64,000 bases of DNA, from the NCBI RefSeq assembly GCF_004798685.1, contig NZ_CP039291.1:1550001-1614000 (forward strand), given 5' to 3'. Source of the stretch: Cellulomonas shaoxiangyii (GTDB lineage: Bacteria; Actinomycetota; Actinomycetes; Actinomycetales; Cellulomonadaceae). Shown here piece by piece: positions 51,362-60,210 of the stretch; positions within the stretch are counted from its first letter, which is position 1, and each line of letters opens with the position of its first letter. The notes under the pieces were generated by a model. It made no database searches. It was not told where the DNA came from and saw only the letters and a program-made list of their open reading frames with translations. The position numbers and the translations under genes are program-made.

Positions 51362-52731
51362 ATGGGCGCTGCGGGGACGGGCACGGGGGACGGCGCCGCG
51401 TCCGTGCCCGACGACGCGGTCCCGGACGCGCTCCGGGCGATGCTCGTACGGGCCGCCGCGGACGTCCTCGGCGGGATGGAGCCGGCCGAGGTGCCGACCG
51501 CGCTGACGGCCGTCCGGCGGTTCGCACCGCGGCGCCGTGCGACGACCGGCGCCGTGCCGCTGTGGACCGCGCTGCGCACCGACGACGCGTTCCGGGCGCG
51601 CGTGGCCCGCGTCTGGGCAGCGGCGCACGAGGAGCCGGCGGGGACGGGGTCGGGCGAGGTCGACGACCACCCCGGCGACGACCGGCTCGAGGGGAGCGAC
51701 CACGCCGCGGCCGGTGCCGCCGGCCGCGGCACGCCGCGTCCGTCCCTCGCGGCGGCGGCGGGCGCCTGGTTGCAGGGGCGCCCGTGGCGCCCCCTGGTCC
51801 CGCCGGCGCCCGGTGCGGGTGACGGGCCCGACGACGCGCCCGGCGCCGACCGCCCGTCCGACGCGCTGCGCCGCGAGGCCGAGCGCCTGCGCACCGCGCT
51901 CGGGGTCGCCCGGGACGCCGAGCGGGCGACGCGGGAGGAGCTCGCGTCGCTGCAGCGCGAGCTGCGGCGCCTGCGCTCCGACGCCGACCGTGCGCGCAGC
52001 GAGGCGCGGCGCCTGGCGGACGACGCCGCGGCGGACGCCGCGCGTGCGGCCGAGGAGCGGCGTGCGGCCGCGGACCTGGCCGCGCAGGCCGCCGACGCAC
52101 GACGCGCCGCGGCGGCGGAGCGGGCGGCGGCACGCGACCAGGTGCGCACGGGCCGGGCCCTCGCGGACGCGCGGACCCGGCTCCTGCTGGACACGCTCCT
52201 CGACGCGGCGGCGGGTCTGCGGGCGGAGCTCGCCCTGCCACCGGTCGCGCGCACACCGGCGGAGATCGTCGCGCCGAGCGCCCCGCCCGCCGGCGACCGA
52301 CCGACGTCGCGCGGCCGGACCGTCGAGGACCCGGCGCTGCTGGACGAGCTCCTGCGGCTCCCGCGCGCACACCTGCTCGTCGACGGCTACAACGTGAGCA
52401 AGACCGGGTGGCCGGGGTTGCCGCTGGCGGACCAGCGTCGGGTGCTCGTCGACTCGCTGGCCCGTCTCGTGGCGCACAGCGGCGCCGAGGTGACGTGCTG
52501 CTTCGACGGCGCCGACGGGCACCGGGCGCCGGCGCAGCAGCGCGGCGTCCGGGTGGCGTTCTCGTCGGGCGAGATCGCGGACGACCTGCTGCGTCGCCTC
52601 GTCGCGGCGGAGCCGGCAGCCCGGTGCTCGTCGTCGTCACGAGCGACCGGGAGGTCGTCCGCGACGTCGAGGCGGCCGGCGCCTGGGCGGTGCCGTCGGC
52701 CGTCCTGGTGGCCCGGCTGCGGCGCGTCTGA
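51362..52731 (+). pseudogene. NYN-domain (YacP-like) protein with a frameshift near its end
   Basis: Predicted RNA-binding or RNase protein. The N-terminal 150 residues are variable and a long Ala/Arg/Glu coiled coil follows (about residues 165-270, RREAERLRTALGVARDAERA onwards). The NYN domain begins at LLVDGYNVSKTGWPGLPLAD and continues VTCCFDGADGHRAP and VAFSSGEIADDLLRRLVAAEP. There the frame breaks around 52612-52620: the conserved end (PVLVVVTSDREVVRDVEAAG, then WAVPSAVLVARLRRV, stop at 52731) is in the -1 frame. The unshifted frame reads Ser/Arg-rich nonsense to 52774. One missing base would explain it, either a sequencing error or a real mutation. Confidence 0.8.
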
Positions 52732-52777
52732 GGGCCGGACCGGCCGGTCCGCACGGGGACGGACCGGTCCGTGACGC

Positions 52778-52817
52778 ACCGTGCCCCCGCCGCCCGGTGG
52801 GCGCGCGGGGGCACGGT
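52778..52817 (-). terminator. Hairpin terminator of the acyl-CoA ligase gene
   Basis: Perfect 13-base arms (52778-52790 and 52805-52817), 15 bases after the ligase stop on the minus strand. Two further GC palindromes, 52737-52752 and 52760-52771, lie just beyond and may end transcription from the NYN side. Confidence 0.7.
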
Positions 52818-52831
52818 CGGGCCTGCCGGCG

Positions 52832-54640
52832 TCAGTGCTCGCCGGCCGACTCGTACAGCGCCTCCACGTCGGCCGCGAAGTCCTTGAGCACCTCGACGCG
52901 GCGCACGCTCAGCTTGGGCGTGAGGTAGCCGTCCGCGATCGTCAGGTCGCGGTCGAGGATGCGGTACTTGCGGATCGACTCCGCCCGGGACACGGCGCGG
53001 TTCGTGCGTTCGACCGCCTTGTCGAGCGACGCCAGCACGTCGGGGTCCGTCGCGGCCTCGGCCAGCGACATCGGCGGCTTGCCGTGCGCGGTCAGCCACC
53101 CGGGCACCCCCTCGGGGTCGAGCGTGACCAGCGCGCCGATGAACGGCCGCTGGTCGCCGACGACCACGACCTGGCTGATGAGCGGGTGCGCCCGCAGCCG
53201 GTCCTCGAGCACCGCGGGGGCGACGTTCTTGCCGCCGGCCGTCACGATGATCTCCTTCTTGCGGCCCGTGATGCGCAGGTACCCGTCCTCGTCGATCGTG
53301 CCGAGGTCACCCGTGCGGAACCAGCCGTCGCGCATGGTCTCGGCCGTCGCCGTGGGGTTGTCGTGGTACCCGCGGAACACCTGGATGCCGCGGATCTCGA
53401 CCTCGCCGTCCGCGGCGAGGCGCAGCGACGTGCCGGGCAGCGCGGGGCCGACCGTGCCGATCTTCGTGCGGCCGGGCAGGTTCACCGTGGCGGGCGCGGT
53501 GGTCTCGGTGAGGCCGTAGCCCTCGAGGACCTTGAGCCCGACGCCGCGGTAGAAGTGGCCGAGCCGCTCCCCGAGCGGCGCGCCGCCCGAGATCGCCCAC
53601 TCGACCTGCCCTCCGAGCACCGCACGCAGCTTCGACAGCACGAGGACGTCGGCGACCTTGTGCTGCAGCCGCAGCCAGGGGCTCGGCCCCGACGGCGTGT
53701 CGAGCGCGCGCGAGTAGACGATCGCCGTCTTGGCGGCGCGCTGGAAGATCGCGCCCTTGCCGCCGGCGGCCGCCTTCTGCTCGGCCGAGTTGTAGACCTT
53801 CTCGAACACGCGCGGGACGGACAGGATGAAGGTCGGCCGGAAGGCGCCGATGCCCTCGACCAGCGTCTTCGTGTCCGGCCAGTGGCCCAGCACGGCGCCC
53901 GCGGGGATCGTCAGCACGTGCACGAAGCGCGCGAAGACGTGTGCGAGCGGCATGAACAGGAAGGTGCGTGCGCCCGGCGTCTGGACGACCTCCTTCAGCT
54001 TCTCGACCGCGTTCGTCGTCAGCTGCGCGAAGTTGCCGTGGGTCAGCTCGACGCCCTTGGGACGCCCGGTGGTGCCGGACGTGTAGATGATCGTCGCGAC
54101 GTCGTCCCGCGCGGCGAGCCCCCGCCGCCGCGCGATCTCCTCGTCGGGCACGTCGGCACCGGCCGCGACGAGCGCGTCGACGGCTCCGTCGTCGATCACC
54201 AGCACCTCACGCAGGGTCGGTGCCTGCGCGCGGACCTCCTCGACCACGGCCGCGTGCTCGGGGGTCTCGACGACCAGCAGGCTCACGCCGGCGTCCGTGA
54301 GGATCCACTCGACCTGCTCGGCCGAGGACGTCTCGTACAGCGGCACCGGCACGGCGCCGGCGGCCCACGCGGCCCAGTCGAGCAACGACCACTCGTACCG
54401 CGTGCGCGACATGATGCCGACGCGGCCGCCGGGCGCGACGCCGCGCGCGACGAGGCCCTTGGCCACGGCGACGACGTGGTCGTCGTACGCGCGCGCCGTG
54501 AGGGGCTCCCACGTGCCGGCCGCGGTCACGCGCTCGACGACGGGACGGTCGGGCGTCGCGCGCACGCGCGCGGCGAAGAGGTCGTTGAGGTTGTCCGACG
54601 GGTCCGTCTCGACGAGCAGGGGGGTGTGGAACTCGTCCAT
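52832..54640 (-). CDS. Long-chain fatty acid-CoA ligase
   Basis: AMP-forming synthetase of 602 residues that activates fatty acids with ATP and CoA. Motifs in order: IIYTSGTTGRPKGVELTHGN (phosphate-binding loop), FLFMPLAHVFARFVH, EGYGLTETTAPATVNLPG (adenine/adenylate), DGWFRTGDLGTIDEDGYLRITGRKKEII (AMP/hinge, given in parts) and GYLTPKLSVRRVEVLKDF near the C-terminus. No signal peptide. The ATG follows GGAG. A TATCCT hexamer about 37 bases upstream (54677-54682) may be the -10. It corresponds to the FadD15-type gene in the mycobacterial order. Confidence 0.95.
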   Translation of the reverse strand: MDEFHTPLLVETDPSDNLNDLFAARVRATPDRPVVERVTAAGTWEPLTARAYDDHVVAVAKGLVARGVAPGGRVGIMSRTRYEWSLLDWAAWAAGAVPVPLYETSSAEQVEWILTDAGVSLLVVETPEHAAVVEEVRAQAPTLREVLVIDDGAVDALVAAGADVPDEEIARRRGLAARDDVATIIYTSGTTGRPKGVELTHGNFAQLTTNAVEKLKEVVQTPGARTFLFMPLAHVFARFVHVLTIPAGAVLGHWPDTKTLVEGIGAFRPTFILSVPRVFEKVYNSAEQKAAAGGKGAIFQRAAKTAIVYSRALDTPSGPSPWLRLQHKVADVLVLSKLRAVLGGQVEWAISGGAPLGERLGHFYRGVGLKVLEGYGLTETTAPATVNLPGRTKIGTVGPALPGTSLRLAADGEVEIRGIQVFRGYHDNPTATAETMRDGWFRTGDLGTIDEDGYLRITGRKKEIIVTAGGKNVAPAVLEDRLRAHPLISQVVVVGDQRPFIGALVTLDPEGVPGWLTAHGKPPMSLAEAATDPDVLASLDKAVERTNRAVSRAESIRKYRILDRDLTIADGYLTPKLSVRRVEVLKDFAADVEALYESAGEH

Positions 54641-54796
54641 GCTGACTCCAGTGGCAGGGGGGCGACGGGTGCGACGAGGATACGGGACCTGCGGTCCTGG
54701 TCAGCAGCCTCCGACCGGGTAGCGTCGCCCGTCTGCGAGGCGCGTGCCGGCCCCTTCCGGACCGGGTGCCGTGCGCGCGCTCCCACCGCGGACCGC

Positions 54797-54802
54797 TAGC
54801 GT
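54797..54802 (+). promoter_or_regulatory. Predicted -10 of the ROK glucokinase gene
   Basis: TAGCGT, leaving a leader of about 50 bases with a GAGGA ribosome binding site just before the ATG. Confidence 0.4.
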
Positions 54803-54858
54803 GGTCCCGGCGCGCGCGGTGGTCGTGGGCGCGATCGACGGCAGGAGCGGACGAGGAC

Positions 54859-55806
54859 ATGCACGCCATCGGTGTCGACATCGGCGGGACGAAGATCGCA
54901 GCCGGAGTCGTGGACGACGACGGCGTCATCGTCGCCCAGACCCGTCGGGACACCGACCCGGACGACGTCGCGAGCATCGACGCGGCGATCGCGGACGTGT
55001 ACCGCGAGCTGAGCGCCTCCTACGAGGTGCGCGAGGTCGGCCTCGCGGCCGCGGGGTTCGTCGCCGCCGACCGGTCCGGCGTGCTGTTCGCGCCCAACAT
55101 CGCGTGGCGCGAGTACCCCCTGCGCGACAGGGTGGCGGCGCTCATCGGCGACCCGGCGGTGAAGATCGTCGTGGAGAACGACGCCAACGCGGCCGGCTGG
55201 GCGGAGTTCCGGTACGGCGTCGCACGCGACGTCTCGGACATGGTCATGCTGACGCTCGGCACCGGGCTCGGCGGCGCGATCGTCACGCACGGCAGGCTGG
55301 TGCGCGGCGCCTGGGGCGTCGCTGCGGAGATCGGGCACATGCGCGTGGTGCCGGGCGGGCACTACTGCGGCTGCGGGCACGAGGGCTGCTGGGAGCAGTA
55401 CGTGTCCGGGTCCGCGCTCGTGCGCAACGCGCAGGCCGCGGCCGTCACCCAGCCCGAGCGGGCGGTGCGGCTCATCGAGCTCGCAGGCGGTCGGGCGGAC
55501 AAGATCACGGGTCCGCTCGTGACCCAGTGCGCCCAGGAGGGCGACCCGCTCGCGACCGAGCTGCTGGGCGACGTCGCCCGGTGGGTGGGCGAGGGGGCCG
55601 CGACCGTGGCCGCCCTGCTCGACCCCGAGATGTTCGTGCTCGGCGGCGGGGTGAGCGCCGCGGGCGACCTCCTGCTCGCACCGGCGCGCAACGCGTACGC
55701 CGAGCAGCTGTCGGCACGCGGGCACCGTCCGGAGGCCGCGATCGTCGTCGCGTCCATGGGCAACGACGCCGGCATGGTCGGCGCGGCGGACCTCGCCCGC
55801 GTCTGA
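54859..55806 (+). CDS. ROK family glucokinase
   Basis: Phosphorylates glucose with ATP in the cytosol. The 315-residue protein begins AIGVDIGGTKIAAGVVDDDG (ATP phosphate-binding loop). It has ENDANAAGWAEFRYG (catalytic Asp region), LTLGTGLGGAIVTHGRLVRG, EIGHM and the ROK zinc motif YCGCGHEGCWEQYVSG, followed by FVLGGGVSAAGDLL. No helix-turn-helix precedes it, so it is an enzyme rather than a ROK repressor. ATP versus polyphosphate use cannot be decided. With the pyrophosphate-type phosphofructokinase at 57553 it provides upper glycolysis enzymes in this region. Confidence 0.93.
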   Translation: MHAIGVDIGGTKIAAGVVDDDGVIVAQTRRDTDPDDVASIDAAIADVYRELSASYEVREVGLAAAGFVAADRSGVLFAPNIAWREYPLRDRVAALIGDPAVKIVVENDANAAGWAEFRYGVARDVSDMVMLTLGTGLGGAIVTHGRLVRGAWGVAAEIGHMRVVPGGHYCGCGHEGCWEQYVSGSALVRNAQAAAVTQPERAVRLIELAGGRADKITGPLVTQCAQEGDPLATELLGDVARWVGEGAATVAALLDPEMFVLGGGVSAAGDLLLAPARNAYAEQLSARGHRPEAAIVVASMGNDAGMVGAADLARV

Positions 55807-55843
55807 GGCGCACCACCCGGGCCGGTCGGGCCGGCGGCGCGCG

Positions 55844-56455
55844 TCAGACGACCGCGCCGGGGTCGTCGTCCGACGGGTCGCGGCGGTGGGGCATCCGCCA
55901 CACCAGCACGCCCACGGCCACGACGAACAGCACGACCGCCGCACGGACCAGCAGCACGGGCGCGTCGCGCCAGCCGACGACGACCACGAGCAGGAAGAGC
56001 GGCACGCCGACCGCGGCGCTCCACGCCATCGTCAGCAGGGGCTCCCCGCCGAGGACCGGGCCGGGGTCCGGCGGGACGAAGTGCTCGGCCTCGTCGACGA
56101 CGTCCTCGGCCGCGTCGTACTGCGACGTCCCGTCCCAGTCGCGGCCCGAGAGCCGCGCGGCGGGCTGGTCGTCCGCCGCCTCCGGCGTGCGGGCGGGATC
56201 GGACGCCGCCGGGCGCACGACGCGGCCCGACGACGGGCTCTCGGCGTCGGCCGCCAGGTCGACGTCCTGCAGACGCGCGACGATGGCCGCCCACACGGCG
56301 TCGTCGCCGGTGGCCGGTGGTCCGGCGGCGGGCGCCCCGTCGTCTCCACCGTCGCCAGCCCCGCGGCCGGCCGCGGGGGCGCCGCCGCCCGGCGCGGCCC
56401 CCTCGGCGGGGGACGTGTCGTCGGCACCGGCGGCGTCGTCGGGGCGTGCGGCCAT
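55844..56455 (-). CDS. Hypothetical membrane protein with disordered N-terminus (203 aa)
   Basis: A 203-residue protein. About 140 residues of Ala/Asp/Gly/Pro-rich low-complexity sequence contain one ordered-looking helix (AVWAAIVARLQDVDL) and the segment FVPPDPGPVLGGEPLLTMAW. Two transmembrane helices follow (LTMAWSAAVGVPLFLLVVVVG and VLLVRAAVVLFVVAVGVLVW) with a short charged tail. The FVPPxPGP element before two helices recurs in actinobacterial membrane proteins of unknown function. A TAGAGT hexamer six bases before the ATG supports the start. Divergent from the acyltransferase gene. Confidence 0.8.
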   Translation of the reverse strand: MAARPDDAAGADDTSPAEGAAPGGGAPAAGRGAGDGGDDGAPAAGPPATGDDAVWAAIVARLQDVDLAADAESPSSGRVVRPAASDPARTPEAADDQPAARLSGRDWDGTSQYDAAEDVVDEAEHFVPPDPGPVLGGEPLLTMAWSAAVGVPLFLLVVVVGWRDAPVLLVRAAVVLFVVAVGVLVWRMPHRRDPSDDDPGAVV

Positions 56456-56461
56456 GGGAGC

Positions 56462-56467
56462 ACTCTA
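56462..56467 (-). promoter_or_regulatory. Predicted -10 of the 55844-56455 gene (leaderless)
   Basis: TAGAGT on the minus strand, six bases before the ATG at 56455. Confidence 0.55.
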
Positions 56468-56573
56468 GAGTCGGACCCGACGTGCCGGCCCCCGCGGGTC
56501 GGCGACAGGTCCGCACCGCGCCCGGGCAGGGCCGTACGCGGCGTCGGCGCGGGCGTCAGGACGAGGAGACACG

Positions 56574-57368
56574 TTGTTCTACTGGTTGATGAAGCGGGTG
56601 TTCGTCGGGCCCCTGCTGCACCTGGTCTACCGGCCGTGGGTGCGGGGGGCCGAGAACGTGCCCGCGGAGGGGGCGGCGATCCTCGCGAGCAACCACCTCG
56701 CGGTCATCGACTCGTTCTTCCTCCCGCTCGTGCTCGACCGCGAGATCGTGTTCATCGGCAAGCAGGAGTACTTCACCGGCCGCGGCCTCAAGGGGCGTCT
56801 GACGGCGGGCTTCATGCGCGGCGTCGGGACGATCCCGGTGGACCGCGGCGGCGGCAAGGCGAGCGAGGCAGCCCTGCGCACGGGCCTCAAGCGCCTGCGC
56901 GAGGGCGGCCTGTTCGGCATCTACCCCGAGGGCACGCGCAGCCCGGACGGCCGCCTCTACCGCGGCAAGACCGGCATCGCCCGCCTCGCGCTCGAGTCCG
57001 GTGCGCCGGTCGTCCCGCTGGCGATGGTCGGCACCGATGTCGCACAGCCGCTCGGCCGCAAGATCCCGAAGGTCATGCGCATCGGCGTCGTCATCGGCGA
57101 GCCCCTCGACTTCAGCCGCTACCGCGGCATGGAGAACGACCGCTTCATCCTCCGGTCGGTCACCGACGAGATCATGTACGCGATCATGAGCCTGTCCGGC
57201 CAGGAGTACGTCGACGTGTACGCGGCCACCCAGAAGGCCCGCATCGCCACCGGGCACCCGGCCGCGGACGAGGCCGGGCAGCTCCCGGACGCACCCGGCG
57301 GACGACCGCGTCCCGATGTCCAGGTTCCGGTCCCGCCGGAGGACGGCCCGTCCGCGTCAGTAGGATGA
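56574..57368 (+). CDS. 1-acyl-sn-glycerol-3-phosphate acyltransferase-like protein (PlsC family)
   Basis: A 264-residue membrane-associated acyltransferase. Family blocks: AILASNHLAVIDSFFLPLVL (block I, but NHLAVIDS rather than the classic NHxSxxD spacing, with His and Asp retained), MRGVGTIPVDRGGG (block II), GLFGIYPEGTRSPDGRLYRGKTG (block III, split here) and VVPLAMVG (block IV). The C-terminal 40 residues are Pro/Asp-rich. The start is a TTG at 56574, chosen because GAGGAGA is five bases upstream; an ATG at 56589 is the alternative. In mycobacteria a PlsC-like gene (Rv2182c) also lies near aroG. Confidence 0.9.
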   Translation: MFYWLMKRVFVGPLLHLVYRPWVRGAENVPAEGAAILASNHLAVIDSFFLPLVLDREIVFIGKQEYFTGRGLKGRLTAGFMRGVGTIPVDRGGGKASEAALRTGLKRLREGGLFGIYPEGTRSPDGRLYRGKTGIARLALESGAPVVPLAMVGTDVAQPLGRKIPKVMRIGVVIGEPLDFSRYRGMENDRFILRSVTDEIMYAIMSLSGQEYVDVYAATQKARIATGHPAADEAGQLPDAPGGRPRPDVQVPVPPEDGPSASVG

Positions 57369-57552
57369 GGTCGGTCCCGGCCGTGTGCCGGGGGCGTGCG
57401 CACCGTGCCGGTGCGACCGCCGTGCCGCACGACCCGTCGTCGCCGCGCCCGGACCTCGGTCCCGCGCCCCCGGCCCGACGGGGAGGCACGCTGGGCGCGT
57501 CCGCCGACGCGGACGCCGCAGTCCTGTGCTCGACCAACGAGAGGTGTCTCCC

Positions 57553-58773
57553 ATGTCGGTCCGTCGCGTCGCACTCCTGACCGCCGGCGGTTTCGCTCCG
57601 TGCCTGTCCTCCGCCGTCGGGGGGCTCATCGAGCGCTATACGGAGATCGCCCCCGAGGTCGAGATCATCGCCTACCAGCACGGGTACCACGGTCTGCTCC
57701 TCGGCGAGAAGCTCGTCGTGACGCCCGAGGTGCGCGCCAGGGCCGGCGTGCTGCACCGGTTCGGCGGGTCGCCGATCGGCAACTCCCGCGTCAAGCTCAC
57801 CAACGCGGCCGACTGCGTCAAGCGCGGCCTCGTGCAGGAGGGCCAGGACCCGCTGCAGGTCGCGGCGGAGCAGCTCAAGGCCGACGGCGTCGACGTGCTG
57901 CACACGATCGGCGGCGACGACACGAACACGACGGCTGCCGACCTGGCGGCCTACCTGCACGAGAACGGCTACGAGCTCACGGTCGTCGGCCTGCCCAAGA
58001 CGATCGACAACGACGTCGTGCCGATCCGCCAGTCGCTCGGTGCGTGGACCGCGGCCGAGGAGGCCGCGGGCTTCGCCGCCAACATCATCGGCGAGCACCG
58101 CTCCGGGCCGCGCATGCTGATCGTGCACGAGGTCATGGGCCGGCACTGCGGGTGGCTCACGGCGGCGGCGGCGGCGGAGTACCGCAAGTGGCTCGACCTG
58201 CAGGAGTGGGTCCCCGGCATCGGCCTGACGCGCGAGCGCTGGGACGTGCACGCCGTCTTCCTGCCCGAGCTGGCGCTCGACATCGACGCCGAGGCCGAGC
58301 GCCTCAAGGCGATCATGGACGAGCAGGGCAACGTCAACGTCTTCCTGTCGGAGGGTGCGGGCATGCACGAGATCGTCGAGCAGCTCGAGGCGGCCGGCGA
58401 GACCGTCCAGCGCGACCCGTTCGGCCACGTCAAGCTCGACACGATCAACCCGGGGCAGTGGTTCGCGAAGCAGTTCGCGAAGAAGCTCGGCGCCGAGAAG
58501 ACCATGGTGCAGAAGTCGGGCTACTACTCGCGCGCCGCGGCCGCCAACGCCGAGGACCTGCGCCTCATCAAGTCGATGACCGACTTCGCCGTCGACTCCG
58601 CGCTGCGCGGGGAGTCCGGCGTCATCGGGCACGACGAGGAGCAGGGGGACCGGCTGCGTGCCATCGAGTTCCCGCGCATCGCCGGCGGTAAGGCGTTCGA
58701 CGTGACGCAGCCGTGGTTCGGCGCACTCCTCGCGGACATCGGGCAGCCCCTCGTGCCGGCGAGCCACGCATGA
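57553..58773 (+). CDS. pfp: Pyrophosphate-dependent phosphofructokinase
   Basis: Converts fructose 6-phosphate to fructose 1,6-bisphosphate, probably reversibly with pyrophosphate. The 406-residue protein has VALLTAGGFAPCLSSAVGGL at the N-terminus, TIGGDDTNTTA with the second Asp (residue 123) that marks PPi-dependent enzymes, GLPKTIDNDVVP (residues 148-154 core), VMGRHCGWLTAAAA and FLSEGAGMHE. The Lys in PKTIDND is the other PPi marker. The ATG at 57553 is preceded by a long leader; TAGGAT at 57361-57366 may be its -10. The stop overlaps the aroG start, so both are translated together. Confidence 0.92.
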   Translation: MSVRRVALLTAGGFAPCLSSAVGGLIERYTEIAPEVEIIAYQHGYHGLLLGEKLVVTPEVRARAGVLHRFGGSPIGNSRVKLTNAADCVKRGLVQEGQDPLQVAAEQLKADGVDVLHTIGGDDTNTTAADLAAYLHENGYELTVVGLPKTIDNDVVPIRQSLGAWTAAEEAAGFAANIIGEHRSGPRMLIVHEVMGRHCGWLTAAAAAEYRKWLDLQEWVPGIGLTRERWDVHAVFLPELALDIDAEAERLKAIMDEQGNVNVFLSEGAGMHEIVEQLEAAGETVQRDPFGHVKLDTINPGQWFAKQFAKKLGAEKTMVQKSGYYSRAAAANAEDLRLIKSMTDFAVDSALRGESGVIGHDEEQGDRLRAIEFPRIAGGKAFDVTQPWFGALLADIGQPLVPASHA

Positions 58774-60122
58774 GCGTCGAGCCGGACCCGCGGGTCGTCG
58801 AGGGCCTCGACGCGTGGGAGGGCCTGACGGCGCTCCAGCAGCCGCAGTGGCCCGACCGCGCCGAGCTCCGTCGCGTGCGCGACCGGCTCGCGACGCTGCC
58901 CCCGCTCGTGTTCGCGGGCGAGGCGGACGCGCTGCGCGCCCAGCTCGCGGCCGCGGGCCGCGGCGAGGCGTTCGTGCTGCAGGGCGGCGACTGCGCGGAG
59001 ACGTTCGCGGACTCCACCGCGGACAACATCCGCAACAAGATCAAGACGATCCTGCAGATGGCGGTCGTGCTCACGTACGGCGCGAGCCTGCCGGTCGTGA
59101 AGATGGGTCGCATGGCGGGGCAGTACGCCAAGCCGCGGTCGTCCGACAGCGAGACGCGCGGCGACGTGACGCTGCCCGCGTTCCGTGGCGACATCATCAA
59201 CGGGTACGACTTCACGCCGGAGGCGCGGACGCCCGACCCGCAGCGGCTGCTCGAGGCGTACCACACGTCGGCGTCGACGCTGAACCTCATCCGCGCGTTC
59301 ACGACGGGCGGCTTCGCGTCGCTGCTGCGGGTGCACGAGTGGAACCGGGGCTTCACGACCAACCCCGCGTACGCGCGCTACGAGGAGATCGCCGCGGAGA
59401 TCGACCGCGCGATCCGGTTCATGGCGGCGTGCGGCGCGGACTTCGACGCGCTGCGCACCGTCGACTTCTACGCGTGCCACGAGGGCCTGCTGCTGGACTA
59501 CGAGCGCCCCCTCACGCGCGTCGACTCGCGCACCGGGCTGCCGTACGACTGCTCGGCCCACCTCCTGTGGATCGGGGAGCGCACGCGCCAGCTCGACGGC
59601 GCGCACGTCGACTACTTCTCGCGCGTGCAGAACCCGCTCGGCGTGAAGCTCGGCCCGACCTCCACCGGTGACGACGCGATCGCGCTCATGGACAAGCTCA
59701 ACCCGTCGGGGGAGCCGGGGCGGATCACGTTCGTCACGCGCATGGGTGCCGGCAAGGTCCGCGACCTGCTGCCCGCGCTCGTCGAGAAGGTCACGGCCGA
59801 CGGACGCCCCGTCACGTGGGTGTGCGACCCGATGCACGGCAACGGCATCACGTCGGCGTCCGGGTACAAGACCCGCCGGTTCAGCGACGTCATCGACGAG
59901 GTGGCCGGCTTCTTCGAGGTCCACCGCGCGCTGGGCACCGTGCCGGGCGGCCTGCACATCGAGCTCACCGGCGACGACGTCACCGAGGTGCTCGGCGGCT
60001 CGGAGGAGATCGACGACGAGGGCCTCGCGCGCCGGTACGAGACGCTCGTCGACCCGCGGCTGAACCACCAGCAGTCGCTGGAGATGGCGTTCCGCGTCGT
60101 GGAGCTGCTGCGCCGGGCGTGA
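58770..60122 (+). CDS. aroG: 3-deoxy-7-phosphoheptulonate synthase, class II
   Basis: First enzyme of the shikimate pathway: condenses phosphoenolpyruvate and erythrose 4-phosphate. The 450-residue protein is a plant/actinobacterial class II enzyme with FVLQGGDCAETFADSTADNI (metal cysteine), KMGRMAGQYAKPRSSD, FRGDIINGYDF, FYACHEGLLLDYERPLTR, GVKLGPTS, ITFVTRMGAGKVRDLLPAL and WVCDPMHGNGITSASGYKTR (given in parts). The ATG overlaps the pfp stop (ATGA). Feedback by aromatic amino acids is likely but no regulatory site is evident. A hairpin terminator follows. Confidence 0.97.
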   Translation: MSVEPDPRVVEGLDAWEGLTALQQPQWPDRAELRRVRDRLATLPPLVFAGEADALRAQLAAAGRGEAFVLQGGDCAETFADSTADNIRNKIKTILQMAVVLTYGASLPVVKMGRMAGQYAKPRSSDSETRGDVTLPAFRGDIINGYDFTPEARTPDPQRLLEAYHTSASTLNLIRAFTTGGFASLLRVHEWNRGFTTNPAYARYEEIAAEIDRAIRFMAACGADFDALRTVDFYACHEGLLLDYERPLTRVDSRTGLPYDCSAHLLWIGERTRQLDGAHVDYFSRVQNPLGVKLGPTSTGDDAIALMDKLNPSGEPGRITFVTRMGAGKVRDLLPALVEKVTADGRPVTWVCDPMHGNGITSASGYKTRRFSDVIDEVAGFFEVHRALGTVPGGLHIELTGDDVTEVLGGSEEIDDEGLARRYETLVDPRLNHQQSLEMAFRVVELLRRA

Positions 60123-60142
60123 GCCGACCGAGGCCCGCACGG

Positions 60143-60177
60143 CGACGCCCCGACCTGCCTCGCAGGTCGGGGCGTCG
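60143..60177. terminator. Bidirectional hairpin terminator between aroG and the PASTA kinase gene
   Basis: Perfect 16-base arms (60143-60158 and 60162-60177) with a three-base loop, between two convergent genes. Confidence 0.85.
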
Positions 60178-60210
60178 TGTGTCCGGGGGTGCCGCCGGGC
60201 GTCCGTCGCC

